Assembly: GCF_014650675.1 (NCBI RefSeq)
Contig: NZ_BMVK01000013.1
Span: 62,001 to 126,000, forward strand
Length of the DNA: 64,000 nt
Direction of reading: 5' to 3'
From: Streptomyces anulatus
GTDB taxonomy: Bacteria; Actinomycetota; Actinomycetes; Streptomycetales; Streptomycetaceae
Below are positions 6,794 to 15,060 of the stretch, piece by piece. Below the pieces are notes generated by a model. The model ran no database searches. It was not told where the DNA came from and was given only the letters and a program-made list of their open reading frames with translations. Within the stretch, counting starts at the first letter, position 1; each line of letters opens with the position of its first letter. Made by a program: the position numbers and the translations under genes.

Positions 6794-7240
6794 ATGTGGG
6801 GAAGCGTCATCGCGGTAGTGGGAACCCTGCTGGGTTCGGTGACCGCCTACGTGCTCCAGCAGCGCACCGCCCGCACCGACCGTGCCGACGTCCGCCAGCA
6901 CGAGGAGCGGCGGGACCGGATCGCGGCTGTCACCGCGCTCACGGTGGCGCTGGCCGATCACCGTCGGTCGATGTGGGTCCGTGAGGACCTGCGGCTGTCC
7001 GGCGCTTCGGACGCCGACTACCAAGCGGCCCGCGCGGCCAGTCACAACACCCGCTCCGCTCTGACCGCACCGCTGACCACGCTGGCGATCCTGGCCCCCG
7101 ACCTTGCCGGGGTCGCCCGGGACGCGGCCGGCGCGACGTACGCCCTGCGGAACACCGAGAACCGCGAACTTCTCGACTTCTACCGCCGGGCCGCGATCGA
7201 GGCTGCGGACGAACTCGTCCGCGTCGCCGCCACCGCCTGA
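6794..7240 (+). CDS. KilB-like transfer-associated membrane protein
   Basis: A 148-residue protein with one N-terminal hydrophobic segment (WGSVIAVVGTLLGSVTAYVL, residues 2-21) and a long helical cytoplasmic part rich in Arg, Glu and Ala. It resembles small proteins annotated as KilB on Streptomyces plasmids and AICEs (ALADHRRSMWVREDLRLSG, and TRSALTAPLTTLAILAPDLA). Their exact role is unclear; kil functions are tied to transfer and are lethal if not controlled by kor repressors, which fits the GntR operator upstream. The ATG at 6794 has a GAGAGGAA binding site. It is the first gene of the transfer module. Confidence 0.7.
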   Translation: MWGSVIAVVGTLLGSVTAYVLQQRTARTDRADVRQHEERRDRIAAVTALTVALADHRRSMWVREDLRLSGASDADYQAARAASHNTRSALTAPLTTLAILAPDLAGVARDAAGATYALRNTENRELLDFYRRAAIEAADELVRVAATA

Positions 7241-7328
7241 CACCCCAACCACGACGCAGCGCGGCCCCGGTGCGGGAACACCGGGGCCGCTGTTGAGCCG
7301 TCACACCTTCACAGGGAGAGAACGACTC

Positions 7329-7634
7329 ATGAAGACCATCGTTGCTGGTCGCGAGCCTGTTACCGCGACCGAGTTCGTTGAGCTGGCTCTGGGCATCGAC
7401 CTGGAGCTGTTCACCGGTTCGCCCACCGAGTCCGCCAAGGACCGGGCGGCCCGTCTGGACGTCGCCCGTGAAGTCCTCGCGGACCTGCGGGAGAGCGACC
7501 CGGAGACCGCGGCCTACGCCGAGAGCCTGATGCAGGCCCTCCCGCTCAAGCAGCCCCGCCCCAACGGCCGGCGCACCCGCCGCGTCCGGCGCCCGCTGCA
7601 CCACCTTGCCCCCGGTGCGGCGGTGGCGGCGTGA
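7329..7634 (+). CDS. Small hypothetical AICE protein
   Basis: A 101-residue protein with a helical acidic N-terminal two-thirds (TATEFVELALGIDLELF, then ARLDVAREVLADLRESDPET) and a very basic tail (RPNGRRTRRVRRPLHHL). The ATG at 7329 follows a good AGGGAGAGAACG binding site. Its TGA overlaps the GTG of the DUF2637 gene, so the two are probably translationally coupled. The basic tail suggests nucleic-acid or membrane-surface contact. No family is recognised with confidence; its place between KilB-like and DUF2637 genes points to transfer or spread functions. Confidence 0.7.
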   Translation: MKTIVAGREPVTATEFVELALGIDLELFTGSPTESAKDRAARLDVAREVLADLRESDPETAAYAESLMQALPLKQPRPNGRRTRRVRRPLHHLAPGAAVAA

Positions 7635-8497
7635 AGCGTTCCGGAAAGATCTTCCTGGTCGCCGCTCTGGTCGTTGTGGTCTGCATGGCGTTCCGGGTGT
7701 CCTGGAACGCGCTCCGCGACGTCGCCCGCGCGATCGGTGCGGATGAGACCGCGGCGAACTTCTACCCGTTCGTCATCGACGGCCTGATGGCTCTCGCGCT
7801 CATCGCCACTCTGGTCCTGGTCGGCAAGGACCGCCAGTTCGCCCTCAAGGTGCTGGGCGGGTACACCGCCGCGTCGCTGGTCCTGAACTACGTGCACGGC
7901 CTGGTCCCCGCTCTGCACGAGGCGGTGGGCATGGTTCGCCTCGCAGACTGGGACGGCGCGCACTACGCACTCGTCTTCATCGCGACGTCGCTGCCGGTCG
8001 GGGCGATCTTCTTCGGGTCCGATCTGGTCGCGAAGGTGCTGCACCACCGCCCCGCCGCCGAGGCTGTGCGGGTGCCGGACGGGCAGGAATCCACACCCGC
8101 CCCGCACACCCCCACACACCCCGCTCAGACCCCGGTAGCCGATCACGCCGAACCCTCCGCACACGCCCCCGCCCCGGAGCCGTCCACGCAGGTCACGGGG
8201 GATGCGGTAGCTGTGCGGGGGAGCGATCCGCACACCCTCCGCACACCGGAGGAGGAGACGCCCGAAGAGGTGCTGCACCGGGAGCAGTTCGAGGAGGCGG
8301 AGCTGGAGCGGATGCGGCAGGACGCGCGCCGTGCGTACGCCGAATCCGCACAGGCGGGCCGCCCCCTCAGCGCCCGTGCGCTCGGTGAGGCGTTCGGCAT
8401 GAGCGAGTCGTGGGGACGCAAGCAGATCCTCGCCGTCCGCGACGACGAAGGGTCCTTCCGGCCCCACCTGCGGGCCGTCGAACCCGCCGCCGTGTGA
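7631..8497 (+). CDS. DUF2637 membrane protein of the transfer/spread module
   Basis: A 288-residue protein. Four hydrophobic segments lie in the first 135 residues (KIFLVAALVVVVCMAF; YPFVIDGLMALALIATLVLV; YTAASLVLNYVHGLVPAL; YALVFIATSLPVGAIFFG), typical of the actinobacterial DUF2637 family. They are followed by a Pro-rich linker and a C-terminal helix-turn-helix-like stretch (PLSARALGEAFGMSESWGRK). DUF2637 proteins are common on Streptomyces plasmids and AICEs beside transfer and spread genes. The GTG start overlaps the previous stop, and the next gene begins on the A of its TGA, showing tight operon packing. The membrane-plus-HTH combination may link DNA to the membrane, which is inference. 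Confidence 0.8.
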   Translation: MKRSGKIFLVAALVVVVCMAFRVSWNALRDVARAIGADETAANFYPFVIDGLMALALIATLVLVGKDRQFALKVLGGYTAASLVLNYVHGLVPALHEAVGMVRLADWDGAHYALVFIATSLPVGAIFFGSDLVAKVLHHRPAAEAVRVPDGQESTPAPHTPTHPAQTPVADHAEPSAHAPAPEPSTQVTGDAVAVRGSDPHTLRTPEEETPEEVLHREQFEEAELERMRQDARRAYAESAQAGRPLSARALGEAFGMSESWGRKQILAVRDDEGSFRPHLRAVEPAAV

Positions 8498-8844
8498 TGG
8501 CCACTCTGCCCTCCTACCGGTGGCGGCTCGCCCCCGACGGGTTGGCTACCCGCCGTCAGCTCCGCGCGTTGGGGCTGCGGCCGGGTGGTCAGGACGTCGT
8601 CGCCGAACTCCACCGCCCACGCCGCCGGCGGGCTCCGCTGGTCGCCTTCCTCTACCGCGTCGACCGGGCCAAACCGGTCCGCCCGATGACACCGGCCCGC
8701 GCCGCCGCCCTGGCCGCGGCGATGCTCGCCCGCCGCACCTGCCCCACCTGCCGCCTCGACGCCGGGTACTGCATCCCGCGCTCGCTCGGCATGTGCGTCA
8801 CCTGCCACGACCTTCCGCTGAACCGAGAGGACACCCCCTCATGA
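8497..8844 (+). CDS. RRQRL-motif zinc-binding protein
   Basis: A 115-residue basic protein matching the AICE/plasmid family named for an RRQRL motif (here ATRRQLRALGLRPGG near residue 18). A likely zinc site is made by CPTC and CVTC pairs (about residues 82-104). The central region is rich in Arg and Pro. The ATG overlaps the preceding stop by one base, and its own stop overlaps the next start as ATGA, so it is inside a coupled operon. Molecular function is unknown; a small nucleic-acid-binding role in transfer is plausible. Confidence 0.75.
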   Translation: MATLPSYRWRLAPDGLATRRQLRALGLRPGGQDVVAELHRPRRRRAPLVAFLYRVDRAKPVRPMTPARAAALAAAMLARRTCPTCRLDAGYCIPRSLGMCVTCHDLPLNREDTPS

Positions 8845-9035
8845 ACGCCGCCGAATACCGCGCCGCCGCCGAGCGCCTCATCGCCAGCGACACGCCCCGC
8901 TTCGGGGCCATCACTCCCGACAGCTTCCGCAGGGCCGAAATCTTTGCGCAGCTCGCCGTGTCCGCCGCGATCTCCGAAGCGGCCGAAGCGCGCACCCCTC
9001 AGCACGACGTGAACGCGGACTACGACGCAGCCTGA
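8841..9035 (+). CDS. Small hypothetical AICE protein
   Basis: A 64-residue acidic helical protein (NAAEYRAAAERLIASDTP, then FAQLAVSAAISEAAEA). The start ATG overlaps the upstream stop in an ATGA, which supports real translation by coupling. Similar short Ala-rich proteins sit at this point of many Streptomyces AICEs, but no function is known. Confidence 0.65.
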   Translation: MNAAEYRAAAERLIASDTPRFGAITPDSFRRAEIFAQLAVSAAISEAAEARTPQHDVNADYDAA

Positions 9036-9063
9036 CGCACCACCAACCAGTGAGGACACGCAC

Positions 9064-9591
9064 ATGACGACAGCACCCCGCACCGGTCAGAGCAGCACCC
9101 GGGACAGCAAGTTCTCCTCCGCGGGCGCGGCGGCCGGCGGATTCGTCGGCGCGATGGGCAGCACGTTCGTTCCGCCGATCAACGTCACGTTCAACAACAC
9201 CAAGAACGTCCCCGGCCCCCGGGGCGGTGGGCAGTCGCAGAGCCTGCTGCCCGCCCCGGAGTTCAACTCCCCCGCGCAGATCCGCAACTACTGCAACACC
9301 CTCCGGGCCGCGGCCGTGACGCTCTCGTTCGAGGTGGCCATGGGTGCGGAGATCCTCAAGGCGGTGCTGGCCACGGTGCCGGACCCGGACGGACGGATCG
9401 GCGGCTCGAAGATCCGGGCGTTCAAGGTCTCCCGGAAGATGCAGCGCGCCGCCGACGAGCTCCGCAACGCGGCCAAACTCGCCGCGGCCTGCTACGCCAC
9501 CTTCTCGCAGGAGTACGAGGGAGAGCTGAACGCGCACCGCGCCCGCGGCAGCCGCCCGCCGCAGCCGCGCATGACGTGGGGCCAGCAGTGA
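9064..9591 (+). CDS. Hypothetical transfer-module protein
   Basis: A 175-residue protein. The N-terminal third is Gly/Ser/Asn-rich and flexible (AGAAAGGFVGAMGSTFVPPI, then NNTKNVPGPRGGG). From residue 75 on it is helical (RNYCNTLRAAAVTLSFEVAMG, and KMQRAADELRNAAKLAAACY). The ATG at 9064 follows a GAGGACACGC site. Its stop overlaps an in-frame GTG of the FtsK/TraB-like gene, so it may be an accessory of the DNA pump. No signal peptide or known motif is seen. Confidence 0.7.
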   Translation: MTTAPRTGQSSTRDSKFSSAGAAAGGFVGAMGSTFVPPINVTFNNTKNVPGPRGGGQSQSLLPAPEFNSPAQIRNYCNTLRAAAVTLSFEVAMGAEILKAVLATVPDPDGRIGGSKIRAFKVSRKMQRAADELRNAAKLAAACYATFSQEYEGELNAHRARGSRPPQPRMTWGQQ

Positions 9592-9650
9592 GCGCCCGGT
9601 GGGTTGATCAGGACGGACGAGACATGGAACGGGAACTGGAGAGGGAAGCG

Positions 9651-11651
9651 ATGAAGACGACCACCCGCACCACGCGGACCCGGAGCGGTGTCGGGGTCTA
9701 CCTGCTGAACCGGGCGATGCCGCACCTGCCGCCGTGGCTCGGCATGGCGGGAGTCGGTGTCGCCGGGAGCGGCGCCCACCTGATGTGGGCGGAGTCGGCC
9801 GCGGCCGGGGTCGGGCTGACCCTGTCGGCCGTGGCGCTGACCGGCGCGACGTGGTGGGCCGGTCGGGAGACGAGCGCGCAGCGTCGCCTGCACTCCGCGA
9901 TCACCGTTGCGGCCGGGTCCGCGTGGATGACCGGTGCCGCTCTGGCCGGTCCGCTCTCCGGCATCCTCCCGGACACCTACCTGATGGGCGGTGCGGTGCT
10001 CGCCCTGTCCTGGAACGTCCGTATGGCGCTGCGCTCGACGGAGAGCGGCGCGGCCACCGGGTCCGGGGACAAGGGGCTGCTGGAGAAGGTCGGTCTGGCC
10101 AAGGCGATGATCGGGCGCACGGAGGTGGAGCCGAACCGGGTTACCGCGAAGATCGCCCTTGAGGGTGGAGAGCAGACCACCGACGACGTGGCCAAGGCTC
10201 TGGTGCGGATCGCGTCCGCGCTGGACCTCCCGCAGTCCGCGGTGCGCTTCCAGCCCGACCCCGACTCAGCGCGCCGCGGTGAGCTGGTCATCGTCCCCAA
10301 GGACATGCTGACCGAAGTGCAGGAGTACGACGGCCCGTCGCTGCCCGGCGGCTCGATCACGGACCCGCTCATCCTCGGCCGGTACGACGACGGCTCCCCG
10401 CTGATGGTGTGGCTGCCCGGAGACCCGACAGTCGGACGGAACGCGAATCACTTCCTGATCGCGGGCGGTACCGGGTCCGGCAAGGGCGACGCCGCGCTGA
10501 ACCTCCAGACGGAGATCCTGTCGCGCAGCGACGTCATCATGTGGCTGTCCGACCCGAAGGCGTTCCAGGACTTCCGGCCGCTGCTGCCCGCCTACGACTG
10601 GGCGGTTGAGGGCGGCGCCGGTACGGAGGCGATGGTCGAGGCGCTCCAGCAGGTCATCCCCGCCCGGACCGGGTGGCTCGGCAAGCACTCCTACCGGCAG
10701 TGGTCGGTGCAGGCCGCGGAGAAGCAGACCGACCCGGCGCACTCCTGCCGGCCGGACCGCACGGCGTGCGGCTGCCCCGGGATGCCGTACATGGTCGCGT
10801 GGATGGAAGAGGCCGCGAACACGCTCCGCGCGCTCGGAGACGACGCGTTCACCGGCATCGCGCAGGAGGCACGCTCGGCAGGCTGCTCGCTGATCGTGTC
10901 CCTCCAGCGCCCGTCCTACGACCAGATGTCGACGAGCACCCGCGCCTCCCTCCCCGCCGTGATCGCGCTCGGCTGCGACCCGCGCGACGAAGGGTTCTCC
11001 CTGCCGGAGTCCGTCATCGACCAGGGTGCGCACCCCGGAGCGTGGGGCAACCGGAAGCCGGGCTACTGCTACGCCGTGGCCGGCGGAATCGACCCCGACC
11101 GGTACGCCTCCCCGGGCCGGACCCGGCAGTTCACCCCCCGGGCGGTGTCCATCATGGAGACGCTCGCGCAGTGGGCCGTGCGCAACGGCGCCAAGGCCGA
11201 CCCGATCACGAGCAAGGCTGCCGCGGCGGTGGCCGGCCGCGCGTACACCGACCGTGCCCGTACCGACGAGCAGGGGCAGACCGGAATGCCGGAGCAGGAC
11301 GACGACGTGATGACCGGCCAGGCACTGGACGCGGAGGATGCGGCGATGGACCCGGAGCAGGATCTCCCCGCGGCCGAGCAGGGTGACGACACCCCGCTGT
11401 TCGGTGCCGAGACCGGCCGCAAGCCGTCCCCGGACGAGGCGCGGGAGCTGTTCGCCCGGGCGCTCGACGAGTTCGAGACGGCCGGACAGATGGTCGTCGG
11501 ACCGAAGGACTTCATGGACTGGTGCGACGCCAACGGCTACAGCCGCCCGTGGGTCTCCGCCCGCCTCAAGGACGCCGCGATGGAAGGCCGCCTTGAGCCG
11601 ACGAACCAGACCGGCCGGTGGCGGATCGTGCCCGTTCTGGCCGCCGCCTGA
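9651..11651 (+). CDS. FtsK/SpoIIIE-type conjugal DNA translocase (TraB/Tra-like)
   Basis: A 666-residue septal DNA pump for conjugation, moving double-stranded element DNA between mycelial cells. Hydrophobic segments in the first 120 residues anchor it (WLGMAGVGVAGSGAHLMW, AGVGLTLSAVALTGATWW and further). The motor domain has Walker A GGTGSGKG (272-279) and a Walker B-like stretch YMVAWMEEAAN, with a Cys-rich insert (CRPDRTACGCPG) between them. The C-terminal 60 residues form a winged-helix-like domain (FMDWCDANGYSRPWVSARLK) that would read the clt repeats. The start used is the ATG at 9651 with a GGAGAGGG site; a GTG at 9588, overlapping the previous stop, would add 21 residues. Confidence 0.92.
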   Translation: MKTTTRTTRTRSGVGVYLLNRAMPHLPPWLGMAGVGVAGSGAHLMWAESAAAGVGLTLSAVALTGATWWAGRETSAQRRLHSAITVAAGSAWMTGAALAGPLSGILPDTYLMGGAVLALSWNVRMALRSTESGAATGSGDKGLLEKVGLAKAMIGRTEVEPNRVTAKIALEGGEQTTDDVAKALVRIASALDLPQSAVRFQPDPDSARRGELVIVPKDMLTEVQEYDGPSLPGGSITDPLILGRYDDGSPLMVWLPGDPTVGRNANHFLIAGGTGSGKGDAALNLQTEILSRSDVIMWLSDPKAFQDFRPLLPAYDWAVEGGAGTEAMVEALQQVIPARTGWLGKHSYRQWSVQAAEKQTDPAHSCRPDRTACGCPGMPYMVAWMEEAANTLRALGDDAFTGIAQEARSAGCSLIVSLQRPSYDQMSTSTRASLPAVIALGCDPRDEGFSLPESVIDQGAHPGAWGNRKPGYCYAVAGGIDPDRYASPGRTRQFTPRAVSIMETLAQWAVRNGAKADPITSKAAAAVAGRAYTDRARTDEQGQTGMPEQDDDVMTGQALDAEDAAMDPEQDLPAAEQGDDTPLFGAETGRKPSPDEARELFARALDEFETAGQMVVGPKDFMDWCDANGYSRPWVSARLKDAAMEGRLEPTNQTGRWRIVPVLAAA

Positions 11652-11793
11652 CACCTGACACCGTCACGGGCGCGTGACACCCAAACCCCTAGGCGGGAGC
11701 GGGTGTCACGCGCCCTGACGCCTCCGCCTGACACCCCCCTGACACCAGGCACCACGGGCCGGTCCCGGTGCAGCCCGCACCGGCCCTGACACC
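11648..11793. repeat. Cluster of TGACACC repeats just after the pump gene: predicted clt transfer locus
   Basis: CTGACACC occurs at 11648, 11655, 11729, 11740 and 11787, GTGACACC at 11674, and the inverted form at 11702. Two of these lie inside a perfect 15-bp inverted repeat (11668-11682 and 11701-11715). The first copy includes the stop codon of the pump gene. TraB pumps of Streptomyces recognise clusters of 8-bp direct repeats in a clt locus next to traB, and this cluster has the right place, unit size and copy number. Confidence 0.7.
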
Positions 11794-11809
11794 CACGGAG
11801 GTAGAGCCC

Positions 11810-12310
11810 GTGACCGCCCACCCCCAGAACCCCGGCCCCTCTGCCGGCCGACCGCTCAGCACCGCCGAAGCGTCCGCCGAAGCCGCCCGCCTGATCCACG
11901 AGGCCTACCGGCAGGAAGCCCCGGCCCCCACACCGACCAGCTACCGCGACCCCAACCCGACCCCGGCGTACGGCACCGCGGCCCCAGTTGCGCAGCCCGA
12001 CTCCCGGATCGTCCCGCAGTGGGCGGCCGGAGTCGCCGTCGCCTCCATCGGCGTAGGCGCCGGAATCACCGGCCTCGGGTGCGGAGCCTGGCTCGCCCTC
12101 CAGGGCCTGGCCTCCGTCACGCTCATGGGAGTGCTGACCGTGACCCTCCCGCTCGCCGGACTCGCCGCCGTCATCACCGCCGCCGGAGCCGCCGTCGCCC
12201 GCGCCCGCTCCGCCTCCACCACCAACGTCTACGAAGGCACCGTCGTACAGCGGACCGAGATCACCTCCACCGCACGCGGCATGCTCTCCCGCTCCAACAT
12301 CACCCAGTAG
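11810..12310 (+). CDS. Membrane protein of the spread/transfer module (Spd-like)
   Basis: A 166-residue protein with a Pro/Ala-rich soluble N-terminus (to about residue 68), two transmembrane helices (QWAAGVAVASIGVGAGITGL and TLMGVLTVTLPLAGLAAVIT) and a short basic/polar tail. The GTG at 11810 has a strong GGAGGT site 9 bases upstream. In Streptomyces plasmids, small two-helix proteins encoded directly after traB/clt are Spd proteins, which help spread within the mycelium. The sequence itself is not diagnostic, so the name rests on place and topology. Confidence 0.65.
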   Translation: MTAHPQNPGPSAGRPLSTAEASAEAARLIHEAYRQEAPAPTPTSYRDPNPTPAYGTAAPVAQPDSRIVPQWAAGVAVASIGVGAGITGLGCGAWLALQGLASVTLMGVLTVTLPLAGLAAVITAAGAAVARARSASTTNVYEGTVVQRTEITSTARGMLSRSNITQ

Positions 12311-12343
12311 CGACCCGCCCCGCCAACCCGCCTCAGGTACGAC

Positions 12344-12385
12344 CGAGGGCGGCCCCCGTCTCGCCAAAGCCTGGGGCCGCCCTCG
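12344..12385. terminator. Hairpin between transfer and replication modules
   Basis: A perfect 13-bp inverted repeat CGAGGGCGGCCCC (12344-12356) and its complement (12373-12385) with a 16-nt loop. It lies 33 bp after the Spd-like stop and 37 bp before the Prim-Pol start. It lacks a T-run, as is common in high-GC terminators. Confidence 0.65.
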
Positions 12386-12422
12386 TCTGCCAGTGCCTCT
12401 CACAGAACTGGAGACCTCCAGC

Positions 12423-13328
12423 ATGACGCATCACGTACCAACCGCAATGCTCTCCGCAGCCTTACAGGCTGCTGAGTACGGCTGGCACGTCTTCCCGCTC
12501 CGTCCCGCGGACAAGCGCCCCGCCCTCCACGGCGAGGCGGTCTGCCCGCTGATCGGGGACTGTGCGGGCGGTCACCGCAAGTGGGAGGACCGGGCCACCA
12601 CCGACCCGGACCGCATCCGCCGGGCCTGGTCCGACCGCCCGTTCAACATCGGAATCGCCACCGGCCCGTCCGGGCTGCTGGTCATCGACCTCGACATGCC
12701 CAAGCGGAACAGCAGCACGGACACGCCTCACGGCGTGACGACCTTTAAGGCGCTCTGCGAGCGCGCCGGGCAGCCCGTCCCCACCACCTACCGGACCCGG
12801 ACCGCGTCCGGCGGGCACCACCTGTACTTCACCACCCCGCGCGGGATGAGGCTGGGGAACAGCGCGGGCCGACTGGGCAAGCTCATCGACACCCGCGCCC
12901 ACGGCGGTTACGTCGTCGCCGCTGGCAGCTTCACCGCCATCGGCCCCTACACCGTCACCGACCCCACACCCCCCATCCCGCTCCCGGACTGGCTGCACGC
13001 GCTCCTGACAACACGCCAGGCATCCCGGAAGTTGTCGGCCGTAGCTGCCTCTCCCCGGGCGTCCCGGTACGCGGTGGCGGCGCTGCGGGCGGAGACCGCG
13101 ACCGTGCGGGCCGCGCCGACCGGGGAGCGCGACTGCACGTTGCTGTCGGCGGCGCGAGCTCTGGGGCGGTTCATCGCGTGGGGCGACCTGGACCGGTCGG
13201 TGGTCGAGGAGGCTCTTCAGGAGGCAGGGGAGTCGGCCGGCCTGTCCGCTCGCCAGTGCCAGTCCACCGTGCGCAGCGGTCTGAACTGGTCCATCGCCCG
13301 CAACAGCCCGCAGGCGAGGACAGCATGA
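12423..13328 (+). CDS. Bifunctional DNA primase/polymerase (Prim-Pol), AICE replication initiator
   Basis: A 301-residue archaeo-eukaryotic-type primase/polymerase. The catalytic acidic pair Asp89-x-Asp91 is in GLLVIDLDMP, and the basic/His motif SGGHHLYF is at 129-136, both hallmarks of the Prim-Pol family. The N-terminal entry AALQAAEYGWHVFPLRPADK is also typical. Length is normal for AICE versions. It would prime and copy the excised circle, together with the DUF3631 helicase two genes downstream. The ATG at 12423 is used. Its stop overlaps the next ATG (ATGA), giving a coupled three-gene replication operon. Confidence 0.93.
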   Translation: MTHHVPTAMLSAALQAAEYGWHVFPLRPADKRPALHGEAVCPLIGDCAGGHRKWEDRATTDPDRIRRAWSDRPFNIGIATGPSGLLVIDLDMPKRNSSTDTPHGVTTFKALCERAGQPVPTTYRTRTASGGHHLYFTTPRGMRLGNSAGRLGKLIDTRAHGGYVVAAGSFTAIGPYTVTDPTPPIPLPDWLHALLTTRQASRKLSAVAASPRASRYAVAALRAETATVRAAPTGERDCTLLSAARALGRFIAWGDLDRSVVEEALQEAGESAGLSARQCQSTVRSGLNWSIARNSPQARTA

Positions 13329-13675
13329 ACACACCTCCCCGCTCCGCCTTGAAGAGCCTCACCCCGACCACCACCGGCCCCCGCTCCGCCGAACCGGCCC
13401 CGGCCAGGTCCGGCAGTGGCGCGGCGAAGGTCGTCGCCCGTCAGGGCGTCCCCGTTGCTGTTCTCCCTGACCCGCACACGGTCACGGTGACCGGCATCCG
13501 CCCGGGTCTCACGGTGCGGGGGCTCGGTCGCAACCAGATCCCCGTCGCCGACTCGCTCTGCGCCTGCGGCCACCACGAACAAGCCCGAGGCCGCAACGCC
13601 GTCAGCGCCCTGACCTCTCGCGCCCGCGTCGACCACTGCCCGCACACCGAGCAGCACCGGAGGAACGCCGCATGA
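13325..13675 (+). CDS. Small hypothetical protein of the replication operon
   Basis: A 116-residue protein, disordered and basic at the N-terminus (about 1-35), then with a short beta-rich part (GVPVAVLPDPHTVTVTGI) and a possible metal-binding group SLCACGHHEQARG followed by CPHTEQH. Both ends overlap neighbours by ATGA, so it is made together with the Prim-Pol and helicase. The Cys/His pattern suggests a small zinc-bound replication accessory, but no family is recognised. Confidence 0.65.
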   Translation: MNTPPRSALKSLTPTTTGPRSAEPAPARSGSGAAKVVARQGVPVAVLPDPHTVTVTGIRPGLTVRGLGRNQIPVADSLCACGHHEQARGRNAVSALTSRARVDHCPHTEQHRRNAA

Positions 13676-14871
13676 ACACCCCTAACCCGCCCATCGACGG
13701 TGCGGCGCTGCTCAACGAGGTGGAAGCCTTCCACCGCCGCTTCAACGTCTTCCCCCGCGAAGCCGCCTACGTCGCCGTGGCGTTGTGGGACGCACACGCG
13801 CACCTGCTGGACGCGTTCGACTCCACCCCCCGCCTCGCCTTCCTCTCCCCCGAACCCGGGTCGGGGAAGTCTCGGGCCCTGGAAGTGGTGGAGACCCTGG
13901 TGCCGCGTCCCATGCTCGCCGTGAACGCCCGGGCCGCGGCACTGTTCCGGTCCGTCTCCGATCCGGCTGGGCGCCCGACGATCCTGTTCGACGAGATCGA
14001 TACCGTCTTCGGGCCCAAGGCAGGGGATAACGAGGAGCTACGTGGCTTCCTCAACGCCGGTCACCGCCGCTCCGGGGTCACCTACCGGTGCATCGGGGAC
14101 GGGGGCAATCAGACGGTGGTGGAGTTTCCCTCCTACACCGCCGTTGCCGTCGCTGGTCTCGGCTACCTGCCCGACACCATCACCACCCGCTCCGTCATCA
14201 TCCGCATGCGCCGCCGAGCACGGAATGAGACCGTGGAGCCCTTCCGGGCCAGGCTCCACGAAGCCGAGGGGCAGGCGTTGCGCGAGCGGCTCGCTCAGTG
14301 GGCCGACACCGTACGGGAGGACATCGCCGGACGTTGGCCCGAGATGCCGGAAGGTGTCACGGACCGGCCGGCGGATGTGTGGGAACCGCTGCTGTCCGTC
14401 GCGGACGCGGCCGGGGGCGACTGGCCCGAACGCGCCCGCACCGCCTGCCTGGAGCTGGTCAACGCCGCCCGCGCCGACGACAAGGGCAGTGTCGGTATCC
14501 GGCTGCTCACCGATCTGCGGGACCACGTGATGGCGGGCATCGACCGGTTGCCGACCGTCGCGATCCTGGACCGGCTGTGCGCGCTGGACGAAGCACCGTG
14601 GGCGGACATGAGCGGACGGCCGCTCGACTCCCGGGGCCTGGCGAAGATGCTCGGGGAGTACATGACCGAGGACAACACCCCGGTCAAGGCCCGCAACATC
14701 AAGACCGCCGGAACGGTCCTCAAGGGCTACTACGCCGCCGATCTCCACGACGCCTGGCAGCGGTACTGCCCCCCACCCCCCTCAGGAGCCGCTACCTCCG
14801 CTACCTCCGCTACCGCGCAGGTCAGCGACCCGGAAACGGTAGCGGCAACCCTCTTCCCCTCCGCTACCTGA
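13672..14871 (+). CDS. DUF3631 AAA-type ATPase/helicase of the Prim-Pol replicon
   Basis: A 399-residue protein with Walker A SPEPGSGKS (59-67), Walker B PTILFDEID (102-110; Asp107-Glu108) and a sensor-like LGYLPDTITTRSVIIRMRRR. A C-terminal DUF3631 domain of about residues 220-370 includes the substrate-side motif LAKMLGEYMTEDNTPVKARN. DUF3631 proteins are the helicase partners of Prim-Pol on plasmids, phages and AICEs. The start overlaps the previous gene as ATGA. The last 30 codons contain part of the GCTACC iteron array (encoding ATSATSAT), so coding and origin-like DNA overlap. Confidence 0.9.
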   Translation: MNTPNPPIDGAALLNEVEAFHRRFNVFPREAAYVAVALWDAHAHLLDAFDSTPRLAFLSPEPGSGKSRALEVVETLVPRPMLAVNARAAALFRSVSDPAGRPTILFDEIDTVFGPKAGDNEELRGFLNAGHRRSGVTYRCIGDGGNQTVVEFPSYTAVAVAGLGYLPDTITTRSVIIRMRRRARNETVEPFRARLHEAEGQALRERLAQWADTVREDIAGRWPEMPEGVTDRPADVWEPLLSVADAAGGDWPERARTACLELVNAARADDKGSVGIRLLTDLRDHVMAGIDRLPTVAILDRLCALDEAPWADMSGRPLDSRGLAKMLGEYMTEDNTPVKARNIKTAGTVLKGYYAADLHDAWQRYCPPPPSGAATSATSATAQVSDPETVAATLFPSAT

Positions 14872-15003
14872 GCGCTACCCGCTACCGGCCCCACCCCACC
14901 ACGGGGCGGGGCCGGTAGCGGCATCCATCCGCTACCGCTACCCCATCCGCTACCACGATCAGGCCCCTGACCAGGGCGGTAGCGCAGGTAGCGGAGGTAG
15001 CGG
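14789..15003. repeat. GCTACC iteron region: predicted replication origin of the element
   Basis: In about 210 bp there are nine direct GCTACC hexamers (14791, 14800, 14809, 14863, 14874, 14881, 14931, 14937, 14949) and five inverted GGTAGC copies (14838, 14914, 14978, 14987, 14996). The outer triplets repeat every 9 bp and form a 28-bp inverted repeat (14789-14816 against 14976-15003, 27 of 28 matching) facing each other across the region. It starts in the 3' end of the helicase gene and ends 58 bp before xis. Iterons next to a Prim-Pol/helicase operon suggest an origin; autoregulation of xis/int is the alternative. Confidence 0.7.
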
Positions 15004-15060
15004 ACCTGACAGGAAGGGGGCAGGGAGCCCCCAGCACCGCCGCCGAGGAGGCATGTTCCC

